Of a DNA stretch of 64,000 nt, positions 16,369 to 26,700 are shown piece by piece. The stretch lies in assembly GCA_023460035.1 (NCBI GenBank), contig JAEWRN010000044.1, positions 62,001 to 126,000 of the forward strand, written 5' to 3'. Source of the DNA: Bacillota bacterium. GTDB taxonomy: Bacteria > Bacillota > Clostridia > Oscillospirales > Ruminococcaceae. Below the pieces are notes generated by a model, which was not told where the DNA came from, searched no databases, and worked only from the letters and a program-made list of their open reading frames with translations. A program made the translations under genes and the position numbers. Every line of letters begins with the position of its first letter. Position 1 is the first letter of the stretch.

Positions 16369-18774
16369 TTATTTTGCAACGATGTTGACCAGTTTGCCGG
16401 GCACATAAATTTCTTTTACCACGGTTTTGCCGGCAAGCTGTTCGGCAATACCCGCCGTCTGCTTTGCCGCCGCAATGGCACCGGCACCGTCAAGGTCGGC
16501 CGCAATGACCACACGCCCGCGCACCTTGCCGCAAATCTGCACTGCAATTTCCACCTCGGCATCGCGGCATTTGGCTTCGTCGTACACCGGCCACGCCGCG
16601 TGGGCAATCTGCCCTTCAAAGCCGGCCATCTGCCAAAGCTCTTCGGTGATGTGCGGCGCAAACGGGTTGAGCAGCAACAGGAAAATACGGAATTCGTCTT
16701 TTGTCACGCCGCCCGCGGCGTCAATTTCGTTGATGAGGCTCATCAGCGTGGCGATGGCGGTGTTCATTTTCAGCTGTACAATGTCCTCGCCCACTTTTTT
16801 AATGGCCTTGTGCAGCGAGCTTTCCAGCACGGGGCGGCAACCGTCGCCCGGCAGTATTTTTTGCGAGAGGTCAAACGTGCGCTCTAAAAAGCGCTTGCAG
16901 CCCTTGATGCTGGACGATGACCACGGCGCGGCTTTTTCAAAGTCGCCGATGAACATCTCGTACAGGCGCATGGTGTCGGCACCATAGGTGCGCACAATGT
17001 CGTCCGGGTTGACCACGTTGCCGCGGCTCTTGGACATTTTTTCGCCGTTCTCGCCCAAAATCATGCCGTGGCTGGTGCGCTTGGCATAGGGCTCTGCGGT
17101 GGGCACCACGCCGATGTCATACAAGAATTTGTGCCAGAAGCGCGAATACAGCAAGTGCAGGGTGGTGTGCTCCATGCCGCCGTTGTACCAGTCCACCGGC
17201 GTCCAATATTTCAGCGCTTCGGGGCTGGCAATCGCGTTGTCGTTGTGCGGGTCGCAGTACCGCAAAAAGTACCAGCTGGAGCCCGCCCACTGCGGCATGG
17301 TGTCGGTTTCGCGTTTTGCTTCGCCCCCGCAGCACGGGCAGGTGGTTTTCACCCAGTCGGTCAGGTGCGCCAGCGGGCTTTCGCCCTCTTCGGTCGGCTC
17401 GTAATGTGCGACCTCCGGCAGGCGCAGCGGCAGCTCGCTTTCGGGCAGGGGCTGCCAGCCGCATTTTTCGCAATACACCATGGGGATGGGCTCGCCCCAG
17501 TAACGCTGGCGGCTAAACACCCAGTCGCGCAGCTTGTAGTTGACCTTTTTAACGCCCTTGCCCTCTTTCACCAGCCAGTCGGTGATGGCAACCTTTGCCT
17601 CGTCCACCGTTTTACCGGTCAAAAAGCCGCTGTTCACCAGCACGCCGGTGGCACAATCGGTAAAGGCCTCTTTTGAAACATCGCCGCCCGCGACCACCTC
17701 AATGACAGGCAGGTCAAACTTTTTGGCAAAGTCGTAGTCACGCTGGTCGTGGCCCGGCACCGCCATAATGGCGCCGGTGCCATAGGTGGCCAGCACGTAG
17801 TCTGAAATAAAAATGGGGATCTGCTGGCCGTTTACCGGGTTGATACCCCACACGCCGTCCAGCTTGACACCGGTTTTTTCCTTTGCCAGCTCGGTGCGTT
17901 CAAACTCGCTTTTGCGCGCGGCGGCATCACGGTAGGCGCGCACTTCGTCGATGTTTTTGATCTTGCCCGCCCATTTGTCCACAAACTCGTGCTCGGGCGC
18001 AATGACCATGTAGGTCACGCCGAACAGCGTGTCGGGCCGGGTGGTGTAAACGACCATCTCGTCGCCTTCGCTCGTGCCAAAGGTCACCTCGGCACCGTGG
18101 CTGCGGCCGATCCAGTTGATCTGCTGGGTTTTGACGCGCTCGATGAAATCCACCGTGTCAAGGTCGTCGATGAGGCGGTCGGCATAGGCCGTGATGCGCA
18201 GCATCCACTGGCTTTTGACCTTGTGCACCACCGGGCTGCCACAGCGCTCGCACACGCCGTTGACGACCTCTTCATTCGCCAGCACCACCTTACAGCCGGT
18301 ACACCAGTTCACGCTCATCTCTTTTTTATAGGCGAGGTCGTGCTTGAACAGCTGCAAAAAGATCCACTGTGTCCACTTGTAATATTCCGGGTCGGTCGTG
18401 TTGATCTCGCGGTCCCAGTCAAACGAAAGGCCAAGGCTTTTCAGCTGTGCTTTAAAGCGGGCCACGTTGTTTTTGGTGACGACCTCGGGGTGAATGTGGT
18501 TTTTCATTGCGAAGTTTTCGGTGGGCAGGCCAAAGGCATCCCAGCCCATTGGGTACAGCACATTATAGCCGTCCAGTCGCTTTTTGCGGGCGACAATGTC
18601 CAGCGCGGTATAGCTGCGAGGGTGGCCGACATGCAGCCCCTGGCCCGACGGATACGGAAACTCTACCAGCGCATAAAACTTGGGCAGGCTAAAATCCTGC
18701 TTTGCCGCAAAGGTGTGCTCGTCGTCCCAACGCTTTTGCCATTTCTGTTCAATGGCTTTAAAATCGTACTTCAC
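16369..18774 (-). CDS. leuS: Leucyl-tRNA synthetase
   Basis: 801 residues, a usual length for compact Bacillota LeuRS. Class I signatures: HVGH in [18 protein letters not shown] near residue 45 and KMSKS in [11 protein letters not shown] near residue 575. The zinc-type CxxC pairs ([10 protein letters not shown] / CERCGSP) and the CP1 editing insertion with [11 protein letters not shown] are present, so mis-charged tRNA editing is expected. It attaches leucine to tRNA-Leu in the cytoplasm; a tRNA-Leu(UAG) gene lies at 45805. Only about 86 bp separate it from rsfS upstream, with a terminator between and no room for a T-box leader. Confidence 0.97.
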   Translation of the reverse strand: MKYDFKAIEQKWQKRWDDEHTFAAKQDFSLPKFYALVEFPYPSGQGLHVGHPRSYTALDIVARKKRLDGYNVLYPMGWDAFGLPTENFAMKNHIHPEVVTKNNVARFKAQLKSLGLSFDWDREINTTDPEYYKWTQWIFLQLFKHDLAYKKEMSVNWCTGCKVVLANEEVVNGVCERCGSPVVHKVKSQWMLRITAYADRLIDDLDTVDFIERVKTQQINWIGRSHGAEVTFGTSEGDEMVVYTTRPDTLFGVTYMVIAPEHEFVDKWAGKIKNIDEVRAYRDAAARKSEFERTELAKEKTGVKLDGVWGINPVNGQQIPIFISDYVLATYGTGAIMAVPGHDQRDYDFAKKFDLPVIEVVAGGDVSKEAFTDCATGVLVNSGFLTGKTVDEAKVAITDWLVKEGKGVKKVNYKLRDWVFSRQRYWGEPIPMVYCEKCGWQPLPESELPLRLPEVAHYEPTEEGESPLAHLTDWVKTTCPCCGGEAKRETDTMPQWAGSSWYFLRYCDPHNDNAIASPEALKYWTPVDWYNGGMEHTTLHLLYSRFWHKFLYDIGVVPTAEPYAKRTSHGMILGENGEKMSKSRGNVVNPDDIVRTYGADTMRLYEMFIGDFEKAAPWSSSSIKGCKRFLERTFDLSQKILPGDGCRPVLESSLHKAIKKVGEDIVQLKMNTAIATLMSLINEIDAAGGVTKDEFRIFLLLLNPFAPHITEELWQMAGFEGQIAHAAWPVYDEAKCRDAEVEIAVQICGKVRGRVVIAADLDGAGAIAAAKQTAGIAEQLAGKTVVKEIYVPGKLVNIVAK

Positions 18775-18828
18775 AACTCATTCCTCCCACTATTCACCGG
18801 CAACGGGGACAGGGCCGGTTCCTCTCTT

Positions 18829-18851
18829 AAAACGCCCGGCACAGCCGGGCG
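18829..18851 (-). terminator. Intrinsic terminator after rsfS
   Basis: Minus strand CGCCCGGC/GCCGGGCG stem (18833-18851) with a 3-base loop and TTTTAAG after it, 10 bases past the rsfS stop codon and before leuS. Confidence 0.75.
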
Positions 18852-18860
18852 GTAAGGTGC

Positions 18861-19211
18861 TTAAAATTCAATTTCCACCGGGGTCGCATCGGCCCACAGG
18901 TGCTCCAGGTCGTAAAAATCACGGGTGTCCGGGTAAAAAATATGCACGATGACAACGCCGTAATCCAGCAAGATCCAGTTACGGCCTTCGGTGCCTTCAC
19001 GCCGCAGCACTGAAACGCCGGCCTCGGAAAGTTGATATTCCACCTCGTCGGCCAGTGCTTTGACCTGGGTGGAGCTGTTGCCGGTGCCGATAACGAAATA
19101 ATCGGTGAGGATGGTGAGGTCCTCCACCTTCAGCACACGGATGTCGGTGCCTTTTTTAGAGTCCATCGCTTTTGCGATAGCGGTTGCGAGTTCTAGGGAT
19201 GTCAATTGCAT
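18861..19211 (-). CDS. rsfS: Ribosome silencing factor RsfS
   Basis: 116 residues. The Iojap/RsfS fold is recognised by KGTDIRVLKVEDLTILTDYFVIGTG (seen in two halves, DIRVLKVED and TDYFVIGTGNSSTQVKAL) and WILLDYGVVIVHIF near the end. RsfS binds ribosomal protein L14 and blocks joining of subunits when nutrients are scarce. It is the last gene of the yhbY-nadD-yqeK-LCP-rsfS series, the order seen in many clostridia. Confidence 0.95.
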   Translation of the reverse strand: MQLTSLELATAIAKAMDSKKGTDIRVLKVEDLTILTDYFVIGTGNSSTQVKALADEVEYQLSEAGVSVLRREGTEGRNWILLDYGVVIVHIFYPDTRDFYDLEHLWADATPVEIEF

Positions 19212-19244
19212 TCCTGCCTTTCTATGTTGGCTGTCACAGGCGCC

Positions 19245-20483
19245 TTACGCCGCAGGTGCCGACGAAGAGGTGCCCTGTTGTTGTGTTTCGACATTGGTTT
19301 TGCCCCACTGGGCCGTGCCGTCGTCGATACTGGTCATCGACTGGCCCGCCGTGAGGTCTAAATCGCCCGTGGTGTTTTGCAGCTCAATCACCCCAAGCGC
19401 CTCGGCGGGCACCGGGTCTGCATACGGCCTGAAATAGGTGTTCAGCAGCTCAGCAGTCGCATTGAGGTGCAGGGTAAACACGCTTTGGGCGTTCACCGTG
19501 CAGGCTTCGCCCGGCAGTTTGAACATGCTGATGTTTTCGCTGGGCACTTTGATGACCTTGCTTGCAAGGGAGGCCATTTTGGCAAGGTCGATATCGGTTT
19601 TGACGTACTGGATATAAGCGGGCAGCACCTTGACGATGTCAGACAGCGGAAAGCTTTTAAATGTCTTAAGCAGTGCCGAATACATATAGCGCTGCATCTC
19701 AAGGCGGCCAATATCGGCGTTAGAGTAGTTGTGGCGCTGGCGCACCATAAACTCGGCAGTGGCGCCGTCAATGCGCTGGGTGCCGGCGCTCAGTGTGTTG
19801 CCGTGGTCGTCGGTGATGTCAAACGGCACCGTGACTTCAATGCCGCCAATCGCGTCGATGACCGCTTTAAAGGCGTCCATATCGATGGTGACATAATAAT
19901 CCACCGGCAGCTTTAGCTGGTCGTTGACCACACTTGCCAGCGCCGCAATGGGCGGGTTGGTGTCGCCGTGCAGCGCGACGGCGTTGATTTTACCGGTGCC
20001 GCCGGTCGACGCGGTGTCGCCGATATAGGTATCGCGCGGGATTTGCAGCATGGAGATTTTATTTGCCTTCATGTCAAAGCTGACATACAAAATCACATCG
20101 GTAAAGCCCATGCCGTTGGGGTAATCGCGGTCCTCGTCGTAATCAATGCCGGCGCACAGGATATTCACCACATCGCCTTTCAGCGCGTCCTCGGTGGCAA
20201 TATTGGTCGGCAGCGCCGCACCACCGCCGGTGACCAGCCCGTTGAGAATGTGATAGACCGCAAACACCAGCACGGCACACGCGGCCACCACAATGCCCAA
20301 AACAGCCAGCTGCTTTTTGCGCCGGCGGCGGGCAGCCGCTTTTTTGCGGGCCGCAAGCGCCGCACGCTGGGCAGCGGGGTTTGCACTTTGCCGCCCGTTT
20401 TGGTACGGTGACTGCCGGCGCACCGGCTGCTGGCGGCCCTGCTCCTCCGGGTGATAATACGGGTTTCTAGGTTGTTTTGCCAT
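19245..20483 (-). CDS. LytR-CpsA-Psr (LCP) family glycopolymer ligase
   Basis: 412 residues from ATG 20483 (GAAAGG upstream). A proline-, glutamine- and arginine-rich cytoplasmic segment of ~65 residues precedes one membrane helix (about 70-90, LAVLGIVVAACAVLVFAVY). The extracellular LCP domain has the arginine/aspartate-rich family motifs: VNILCAGIDYDEDRDY, ISMLQIPRDTYIG, and the VRQRHNYSNADIGRLEMQR segment that binds the lipid pyrophosphate. LCP enzymes attach teichoic acid or capsular polymers from undecaprenyl carriers to peptidoglycan, so this could anchor the polymer made by the cluster at 1-7207 (inference). The C terminus is a short low-complexity tail. Confidence 0.92.
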   Translation of the reverse strand: MAKQPRNPYYHPEEQGRQQPVRRQSPYQNGRQSANPAAQRAALAARKKAAARRRRKKQLAVLGIVVAACAVLVFAVYHILNGLVTGGGAALPTNIATEDALKGDVVNILCAGIDYDEDRDYPNGMGFTDVILYVSFDMKANKISMLQIPRDTYIGDTASTGGTGKINAVALHGDTNPPIAALASVVNDQLKLPVDYYVTIDMDAFKAVIDAIGGIEVTVPFDITDDHGNTLSAGTQRIDGATAEFMVRQRHNYSNADIGRLEMQRYMYSALLKTFKSFPLSDIVKVLPAYIQYVKTDIDLAKMASLASKVIKVPSENISMFKLPGEACTVNAQSVFTLHLNATAELLNTYFRPYADPVPAEALGVIELQNTTGDLDLTAGQSMTSIDDGTAQWGKTNVETQQQGTSSSAPAA

Positions 20484-20507
20484 GAAATCGCCTTTCCGCA
20501 TCCACCA

Positions 20508-21083
20508 TCAAACCAGATGGTGTTGTTGTTCTAAAAATAAAAGTGCTTTTTCGGAATCTGTATCAATCACACAATTCTTCTCTTTCAACCAGCGCAGGCT
20601 GTCCCGCAGCGCTTCAATCAGCGCTTCATCCAGCCCCTGCCAAAGCAGCGCGCGCAGCTTTTCGGCTTCGGGGTAGTCCCGCTCGGCGCTGCACATGTCG
20701 GCAAGGTAAATGATTTTTTCCAGTAAAGACATACCGGCACGCGCCGAGGTGTGCCAGCGTATCGCATTCAAAATATCGGTATCGTCTACGCCAAGCTGCT
20801 GTGCCGCATAGACCATTGCCGCCGCCGCATGCCACACGCCCTGCGGCTTTGCGGCGGCGTTTTGTGTCATTATAGCATTATCGCGCAGCATCTGCAACAA
20901 CTCGGCGCGCGGGCGCTCTTTACAAATATCGTGCAGCAAACCCGCAATTTCGGCCTTGGTTTCATCGGCCCCGTAAAACTTTGCAAGCCGCACCGCAAGG
21001 TCGCTTACATTTAAGGTGTGCTGGTAACGGCGCTCGCTCAGCCGCTGCTTTGCAAGGCTGCGGCATTCCTCTATTGTAATCAT
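20508..21083 (-). CDS. yqeK: YqeK-type HD-domain diadenosine tetraphosphatase
   Basis: 191 residues. HD-domain metal ligands are visible: H in RYQHTLNVSDLAVRLA, HD in AGLLHDICKE, and later H in IRWHTSARAG and D in YLADMCSAERDYP. YqeK enzymes hydrolyse Ap4A symmetrically to ADP. The start ATG overlaps the stop of nadD by 4 bases (ATGA), an arrangement conserved in Bacillota. It ends 24 bp before the LCP gene start. Confidence 0.93.
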   Translation of the reverse strand: MITIEECRSLAKQRLSERRYQHTLNVSDLAVRLAKFYGADETKAEIAGLLHDICKERPRAELLQMLRDNAIMTQNAAAKPQGVWHAAAAMVYAAQQLGVDDTDILNAIRWHTSARAGMSLLEKIIYLADMCSAERDYPEAEKLRALLWQGLDEALIEALRDSLRWLKEKNCVIDTDSEKALLFLEQQHHLV

Positions 21084-21694
21084 GTTGTGCCCCCCTGTGC
21101 TGTGGTGTAAAGCCGGTGCCGGCGAATAACGCGCAGCGCCGGCGGTGGTACAAAGGGGGTGATGTCATGCCCCTTGGCACAGAGCTCGCGGATTTCGGTA
21201 GACGACAGCTCTACCACCGGCTGGTGCAAAAACAGCACCTTGCCGCCCGCAGCGCGCAGCCGTTCTACTGCGGGCTGCATCTGGGCTGTTTCGGCCTCGC
21301 TGCGGCTTTGTGCCACCAGCGTCACCTGTGCCAGCAGTTTGCTGCTTTCGTACCAGGTGGTAAACGACAGCAGCATGTCACTGCCCAGCGCCAAAAACAC
21401 CTCGCACCCCGGCCAGCGCTGCCGCAGGTAGTGCACGGTATCAAAGGTATAGCTTTTGCCGGGGCGGTCAATTTCAAACCGCAGCCGTTTCACCCTTGGG
21501 TCTATTTTTAAAAATGCGCTGCACATTGCAAACCGCAGCGCGCCGTCTGTTGCCGACGCCCGCTTGTGCGGCGGCAGCCCCGCCGGCACCACCAGCGCAA
21601 GGTCGGGCTGTACTTCGCCCAGTGCCGAGCGCAGCAGCGCCATATGCCCCATGTGCGGCGGGTCAAAGGTGCCGCCAAACAGTAAAATTTTCAA
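21080..21694 (-). CDS. nadD: Nicotinate-nucleotide adenylyltransferase
   Basis: 204 residues. Nucleotidyltransferase signatures: GGTFDPPHMGHMALL at the N terminus (HxGH) and ELSSTEIRELCAKG near the C terminus (SSTxIR). It makes deamido-NAD from nicotinate mononucleotide and ATP, an essential step of NAD synthesis. It is coupled to yqeK by a 4-base overlap and follows yhbY by 51 bp. Confidence 0.95.
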   Translation of the reverse strand: MKILLFGGTFDPPHMGHMALLRSALGEVQPDLALVVPAGLPPHKRASATDGALRFAMCSAFLKIDPRVKRLRFEIDRPGKSYTFDTVHYLRQRWPGCEVFLALGSDMLLSFTTWYESSKLLAQVTLVAQSRSEAETAQMQPAVERLRAAGGKVLFLHQPVVELSSTEIRELCAKGHDITPFVPPPALRVIRRHRLYTTAQGGTT

Positions 21695-21745
21695 CCGGCG
21701 GCGCCCCCTTTCACTCTGTGCCTTACCACGGCCGGTGCGCCCCCT

Positions 21746-22045
21746 TTATTTTGCCAGCAACTGCGCGTAGCGCGAGTCCTTTTTCTTTTGCAAATACAGC
21801 ACAAAACGCGAACCAATCACCTGCACCACGTCGGCGCCTGTCTGCTCGGCCAGCTGCTGGGCCGCTTCGCGCGCGTTCAGCGGGCTGTTGTCCAGCACCT
21901 TCATTTTAATCAGTTCACGCGCGGCAAGACAGTCCGCCGTCGTCTTAATCAGCGCCGGGCCGATCTCCTCTTTCCCGACCTGAAAAACGACCTCAAGGCC
22001 GTTGGCCTGCCCGCGCAAAATGGCGCGTTGTTTGCTTGTCAGCAT
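21746..22045 (-). CDS. yhbY: YhbY-family RNA-binding protein
   Basis: 99 residues, one CRM domain: MLTSKQRAILRGQANGLEV, then GKEEIGPALIKTTADCL and IKMKVL, closing with QVIGSRFVLYLQKK. The GxxG-type loop of the fold is the conserved GSRFVLY region. YhbY proteins bind the large ribosomal subunit precursor and help assembly. Same transcript as nadD and yqeK. Confidence 0.92.
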   Translation of the reverse strand: MLTSKQRAILRGQANGLEVVFQVGKEEIGPALIKTTADCLAARELIKMKVLDNSPLNAREAAQQLAEQTGADVVQVIGSRFVLYLQKKKDSRYAQLLAK

Positions 22046-22123
22046 AGTGTTCCCTCATCTTTTCTGTTGGTTGGTACCACCACACGGCGCTGCGTTACAG
22101 GCCGGCTGGTGATAAAACGATAC

Positions 22124-22786
22124 TCAAAGCGGCAAAACTTCAGCCGCGCGGCCCGGGCGCAGCAGCACCCGGCACGGGGCCGGGCCGTATTGCTGCGGGT
22201 CGGCCAAAAAACCGGGCAGGGCCTGTGCAAATAGGGCCAGCGCCTTGCCGCGGTGCGAAATGCCGTCTTTTTCGGCGTCGGTCAGTTGGGCATAGCTTTT
22301 TTCGCCCACATAAAAAATGGGGTCGTAGCCAAAGCCATTGGTACCCCGCCGCTCAAAGCCCACCCAGCCGGGGCACTCGCCAAAGGTGGTCAGGCTGGCC
22401 CCGCCCGGCAGCGCCAGGCAAACCGCGCTGACAAACTTTGCGCCGCGCTGTGCGCGGGGCACGTTTTGCAGTGCCAGCAGCAGCTTGTCGTTATTGGCTT
22501 CATCGTCGCCATGGTGCCCGCAGTACCGCGCCGAGTACACGCCCGGCGCGCCGCCAAGGGCATCCACACAAAGGCCGGAATCGTCCGCGATGGTCGGCAG
22601 GCCGGTTTTTTCGCACAGCGCCGCCGCTTTCAGCAGCGCGTTGTCCTCAAAGGTCGTGCCGGTCTCGTCCACTTCAAAGGTGTACCCCAGCTCGCGCTGG
22701 CTTTTCACCTCGTGCCCCTGCGCCGTTAAAATGCGGCGTATCTCCGCCAGCTTGCCGGCGTTGTTGCTTGCAACTGCAAAAATCAT
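22124..22786 (-). CDS. rdgB: RdgB/HAM1 XTP/dITP diphosphatase
   Basis: 220 residues from ATG 22786 (AAGGG six bases upstream); the frame extends further up but the family starts MIFAVASNNAGKLAEIRRIL. Other motifs: FEVDETGTTFEDNALLKA and ADDSGLCVDALGGAPGVYSARY, and GFGYDPIFYV. It cleans the nucleotide pool of hypoxanthine/xanthine triphosphates. It sits 37 bp after ftsY and 78 bp before yhbY. Confidence 0.95.
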   Translation of the reverse strand: MIFAVASNNAGKLAEIRRILTAQGHEVKSQRELGYTFEVDETGTTFEDNALLKAAALCEKTGLPTIADDSGLCVDALGGAPGVYSARYCGHHGDDEANNDKLLLALQNVPRAQRGAKFVSAVCLALPGGASLTTFGECPGWVGFERRGTNGFGYDPIFYVGEKSYAQLTDAEKDGISHRGKALALFAQALPGFLADPQQYGPAPCRVLLRPGRAAEVLPL

Positions 22787-22823
22787 AATTGCCCTTCCCT
22801 GTGTGTGTTCTGCAAGGCTGCCC

Positions 22824-23738
22824 TTAACCCTGCTGCAAAAACAGCGCGTTGACAAAGCTTTCGGCGTCAAACGGCATTAAATCGTCAATGCCCTCGCCCA
22901 CGCCGACAAACCGCACCGGCAGGCCCAGCTTTGCTTTGACCGAAATCACCGCGCCGCCCTTGGCCGTGCCGTCGAGCTTCGTCAGCACAATGCCGGTGGC
23001 ACTGGCGGCATCGATGAACTGCGCGGCCTGGTTGACCGCGTTTTGCCCGGTGGTACCGTCCAACACCAACAGGGTCTCGACATCGCCCTGCGCCCCGGCC
23101 TTTACCGCGACGCGCGATATTTTAGACAGCTCGTCCATCAGGCTTTTTTTATTGTGCAGCCGGCCCGCCGTGTCGCAGATGACAAGGTCGTACTCGCGGG
23201 CAATGGCCGACGATACGGCGTCAAAAATGACCGCCGCGGGGTCGGAACCCTCTTCGTGCCGCACCAGCGGCACCCCCGCGCGCTCGGCCCAAACGCCAAG
23301 CTGTTCTGCCGCCGCGGCACGGAAGGTATCCCCCGCCGCCAGTAGCACTTTTTTGCCCTGTGCGCGGTACAGGTTTGCCAGCTTGCCAATCGACGTGGTT
23401 TTGCCCACGCCGTTCACCCCAATCACCAAAATGACCGCCGGTTTGCCCTGCGGCTCAAAGGGGCCTTCGGCAGAAAGGGTATCCACTAAAATGGCTTTCA
23501 GGGCTGCCAGCGCTTCGCCGCCGGTTTTCAGGTGCTCGGTTTTCACGCGCTCTTTCAGCTTTGCCACAAGGTCTTCGGCAACGTCCAGCCCGGTGTCGGC
23601 CAGTACCAGTTGTTCTACCAGCTCGTCGTAGGTGTCGTCGGTAATGCGCTCGGCCTGCGCCAGCTCGTCCCCCATCGTGCCAAAAATGGCGTCGCGGGTA
23701 CGGGCAAGCCCCTGCCCCAATTTTTCAAAAAAGCCCAA
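22824..23738 (-). CDS. ftsY: Signal recognition particle receptor FtsY
   Basis: 304 residues: short N-terminal region, then the N and G domains of SRP GTPases. P-loop GVNGVGKTTSIGKLA, then DTFRAAAAEQL, DTAGRLHNKKSLMDEL and TKLDGTAKGG are all present. The long acidic A domain of E. coli FtsY is missing, as is usual in Bacillota. FtsY docks ribosome-SRP complexes at the membrane. Downstream of smc by 48 bp, the standard order. Confidence 0.97.
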   Translation of the reverse strand: MGFFEKLGQGLARTRDAIFGTMGDELAQAERITDDTYDELVEQLVLADTGLDVAEDLVAKLKERVKTEHLKTGGEALAALKAILVDTLSAEGPFEPQGKPAVILVIGVNGVGKTTSIGKLANLYRAQGKKVLLAAGDTFRAAAAEQLGVWAERAGVPLVRHEEGSDPAAVIFDAVSSAIAREYDLVICDTAGRLHNKKSLMDELSKISRVAVKAGAQGDVETLLVLDGTTGQNAVNQAAQFIDAASATGIVLTKLDGTAKGGAVISVKAKLGLPVRFVGVGEGIDDLMPFDAESFVNALFLQQG

Positions 23739-23786
23739 ATTGCTGCCTCCTGTCGGGTAAAATGCCGTTGGTTTTGTTTTGTGCGG

Positions 23787-26700
23787 TTACGAAATCAATT
23801 TAATATCGACCTCGTTCACATCCAGCCGCAGCAGTTTGGAAACGCCGTCCTCCTGCATGGTCACGCCATACAAAACATCGGCTTCTTCCATTGTGCCGCG
23901 GCGGTGGGTAATGACAATAAATTGTGTGTGGCTGGTGATGCGGCGCAGGTAGCTTGCATACCGCACCACGTTGACATCGTCCAGCGCCGCCTCGATCTCA
24001 TCCAAAATACAAAACGGCGCGGGGTTGACGGCCAAGATGGCAAAGTAAATGGCGATTGCGACCAGCGCCTGCTCGCCGCCGGAAAGAGACGTGAGGTTTT
24101 TGATGATTTTGCCCGGCGGCGACACGGTGATGTCAATGCCGCTTTCCAGCACATTGCTCTCGTCGGTCAGCGACAGCCGCGCGCTGCCGCCGCCGAACAG
24201 CTCGGCAAAAATGCGGGCAAAATGCGCGTTGATTTGCTCGAAGCTTTTGGTGAACAGCGTTTCCATTTCGCCCGAAAGCTCGCTAATCATGCCGTTCAGC
24301 TCGGCCTTGCTCTTTTCGACATCGGCCACCTGCGCGCGCAAGAACTCGTACCTCTCGCGCACCTCGGCATATTCTTCGATTGCGCCGACATTGACATTGC
24401 CCAGCGCGCGGATTTTATTGCGCACTTCGCCCACCTGGCGGCGCAGGTCGGTCACCGATTCAAACGGCACGCATAGCTCGGCCGCGTCAGAGAGGGTCAG
24501 CTCGTATTCCTCCCACAGCTTCGCCGTGGTGGCATCGTATTCGGTCTCCAGCGCAACGCGGCGCTCGTCGAGGCGCGTAATCTCACGCGAGAGCTCTTCA
24601 CGCTGGTCGGACAATTCGCGCACCCGCGCGCTTTGCCGGGTGATGGACCCCTCTTTTTCAAGCCGCAGGTCGGTCGCGTGCTGAATTGCCGCTTCCTCTG
24701 CGGCAATGCGACCGGCGGCATCGGTGCGGCTTTGTTCGACCCCTTGTATCTTCTGCTCGTTTGCGGTGATGGCTTCGACAAGCTGCGCGATTGATTCACG
24801 CAGTGCGGCAACGCGTTTTGCAGCTTCGCCGCTGCGGCCCCGCAACAAGCCGATGGCTGCCGTGGCGCTTTGCACGTCTTTTTCCAGCCCCAAACGGGCC
24901 AGCTTGCATTCGGACATTTCGTCCGACATGCGCGAGCGGGTGGCAAGGAAATCATCGTCGCCGTCTGCCAGGGCAGAAAGCTCGCCTTCCAGCGCGGTGC
25001 TTTCGGCCGCAAGCTGCTCGCTTTGCGCGCGGCTTTGCGCCGCCGTTTCATGCGCGGTGTCAATGGCCGCCTGCAAGCGGGCTTCTTCCTGCTGCAGCTG
25101 TTGCAGCGCGTCGGTTTGCTGTGCCAGCGCCGCACGGATGCGGTTTTGCTCCGCCTCGGCGCGAATGGCGTCGCCCCCGGCGGTAACCGCTTCGCTCTCG
25201 GTGGCCGTCACCTCTGCGGTAAGGCGCACCACCTCAGCCTTTGCGGCGTCCATCGCCTGCAGCTTTGCCTGCCGCTCTTTGGTCAGCACCGCAATTTTGC
25301 GGCCCAGCTCTTCAATTTCAGTGCGGCGGGTGAACAGCCCTGCCGAGCGCGCGGCAGAGCCGCCGGTAAACGAACCGCCTGCGTTGACGACCTGCCCGTC
25401 CACCGTGACAACACGGTAGCGGTACCCGAGGGCCCGGGCGGCCTGCGACGCCTCGTCGATAGTTTCGACCACTAAAATGCGGCCAAGCAGGTTGGAGACG
25501 ACCACGTCATAACGGGGCTCGGCCGAAACCAAATCGCTTGCCAGCACCGCACCCGCGGGCAGCTGGCCTTTTTCAAACTGCGAGGGGCGTACCGTATCCA
25601 GCGGCAAAAAGGTCGCACGGCCCGCGCGCTCGCGTTTCAGCAGTTCAATGGCGGCCTTTGCCGCGGTTTCATCCTGCACCACGATATTTTGCGCGGCAAA
25701 GCCCAGCGCGGTTTCAATGGCAAGCTCGTACCCCGCCTTTACGGTGAGGATGGACGACACAGGCCCCAAAATGCCGCGTAGCCGGTGGTTTTCTGCCGCC
25801 TTGACCACATAGCGCACACTTTGGCTGTAGCCGTCCATGCTTTTTTCAAGGTCCTGCAAAATGCGCAGCCGCTCGGCCGCCGCCTCGCACTGGCTTTGGG
25901 CGCGGCGCGCTTCTTCGGTCGCGGCGTCCAGTGCCTTGGTGCGGGCCGCCATTTTCAGCGAAAGGCCCTCTTTGATATTGTTCAGCTTTGTCACTTCGGC
26001 AATGCACTGTGCGACATAGCTTTCGTTTTCGGTTTGTTCTTTTTGCAGCCGTTCTGCCTGCTGTTCCGCCTGCTGGCGCTCGGTTTGCAGCGAAGCAAAG
26101 CGGGCCGCCGCACTTTCGGCGGCACTGTCCGCCCCGGCGGCGGTCACCTTTAAATCGGTGACGCGGCCGGTCAGCAGCGCAAGGCGCTCGGTTAAGGTGC
26201 CGCGCCGCGCGCCGCTTTGCTGTGCCTTGGCCGAAAGCTGCTCGAGCAGGGTTTGCAGCTCGGTAATGCGGGCATCGTGCGCCGCAATCTGCCCGTTTGC
26301 CGCCGCAATGGCCTCTTCGTGCGTGCGAATTTCGGCCTCTGCCGCGGCATCGCCCTCACCCGCTGCCGCAATTTCTGCCTGCAACTGCTCAATTGACGCA
26401 CGGCTGTGCGCAATGTCGTTGTTCAGCACGGCGATTGCGGCGTCCGAGCCTGAAATCTCTTCGGTGATTGCGCGAATCGACGCGTTGCGGCGCTCGATTT
26501 CCATGATCAGCTGTTCAATTTCACCCCGGATGCCCTCGGTCTCGCGGTCCACCGCCTCCAGCTGTGCGTTGGCGCGGTCATAATCCGCCTGTGCGGCTTC
26601 GCGGTTGCGCTGTGCCTGGCGCACACTGTCCCGCGCCTTGCGCAGGGTGTCGGCCCACAGCGTCACTTCCAGCGCTTTTTTCTGCTCGGAAAACTCTAAA

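Noticed and set aside
18775..18860. T-box leader before leuS
   Set aside because: Only about 86 bp lie between rsfS and leuS and they hold the rsfS terminator; no specifier loop or T-box sequence is seen.
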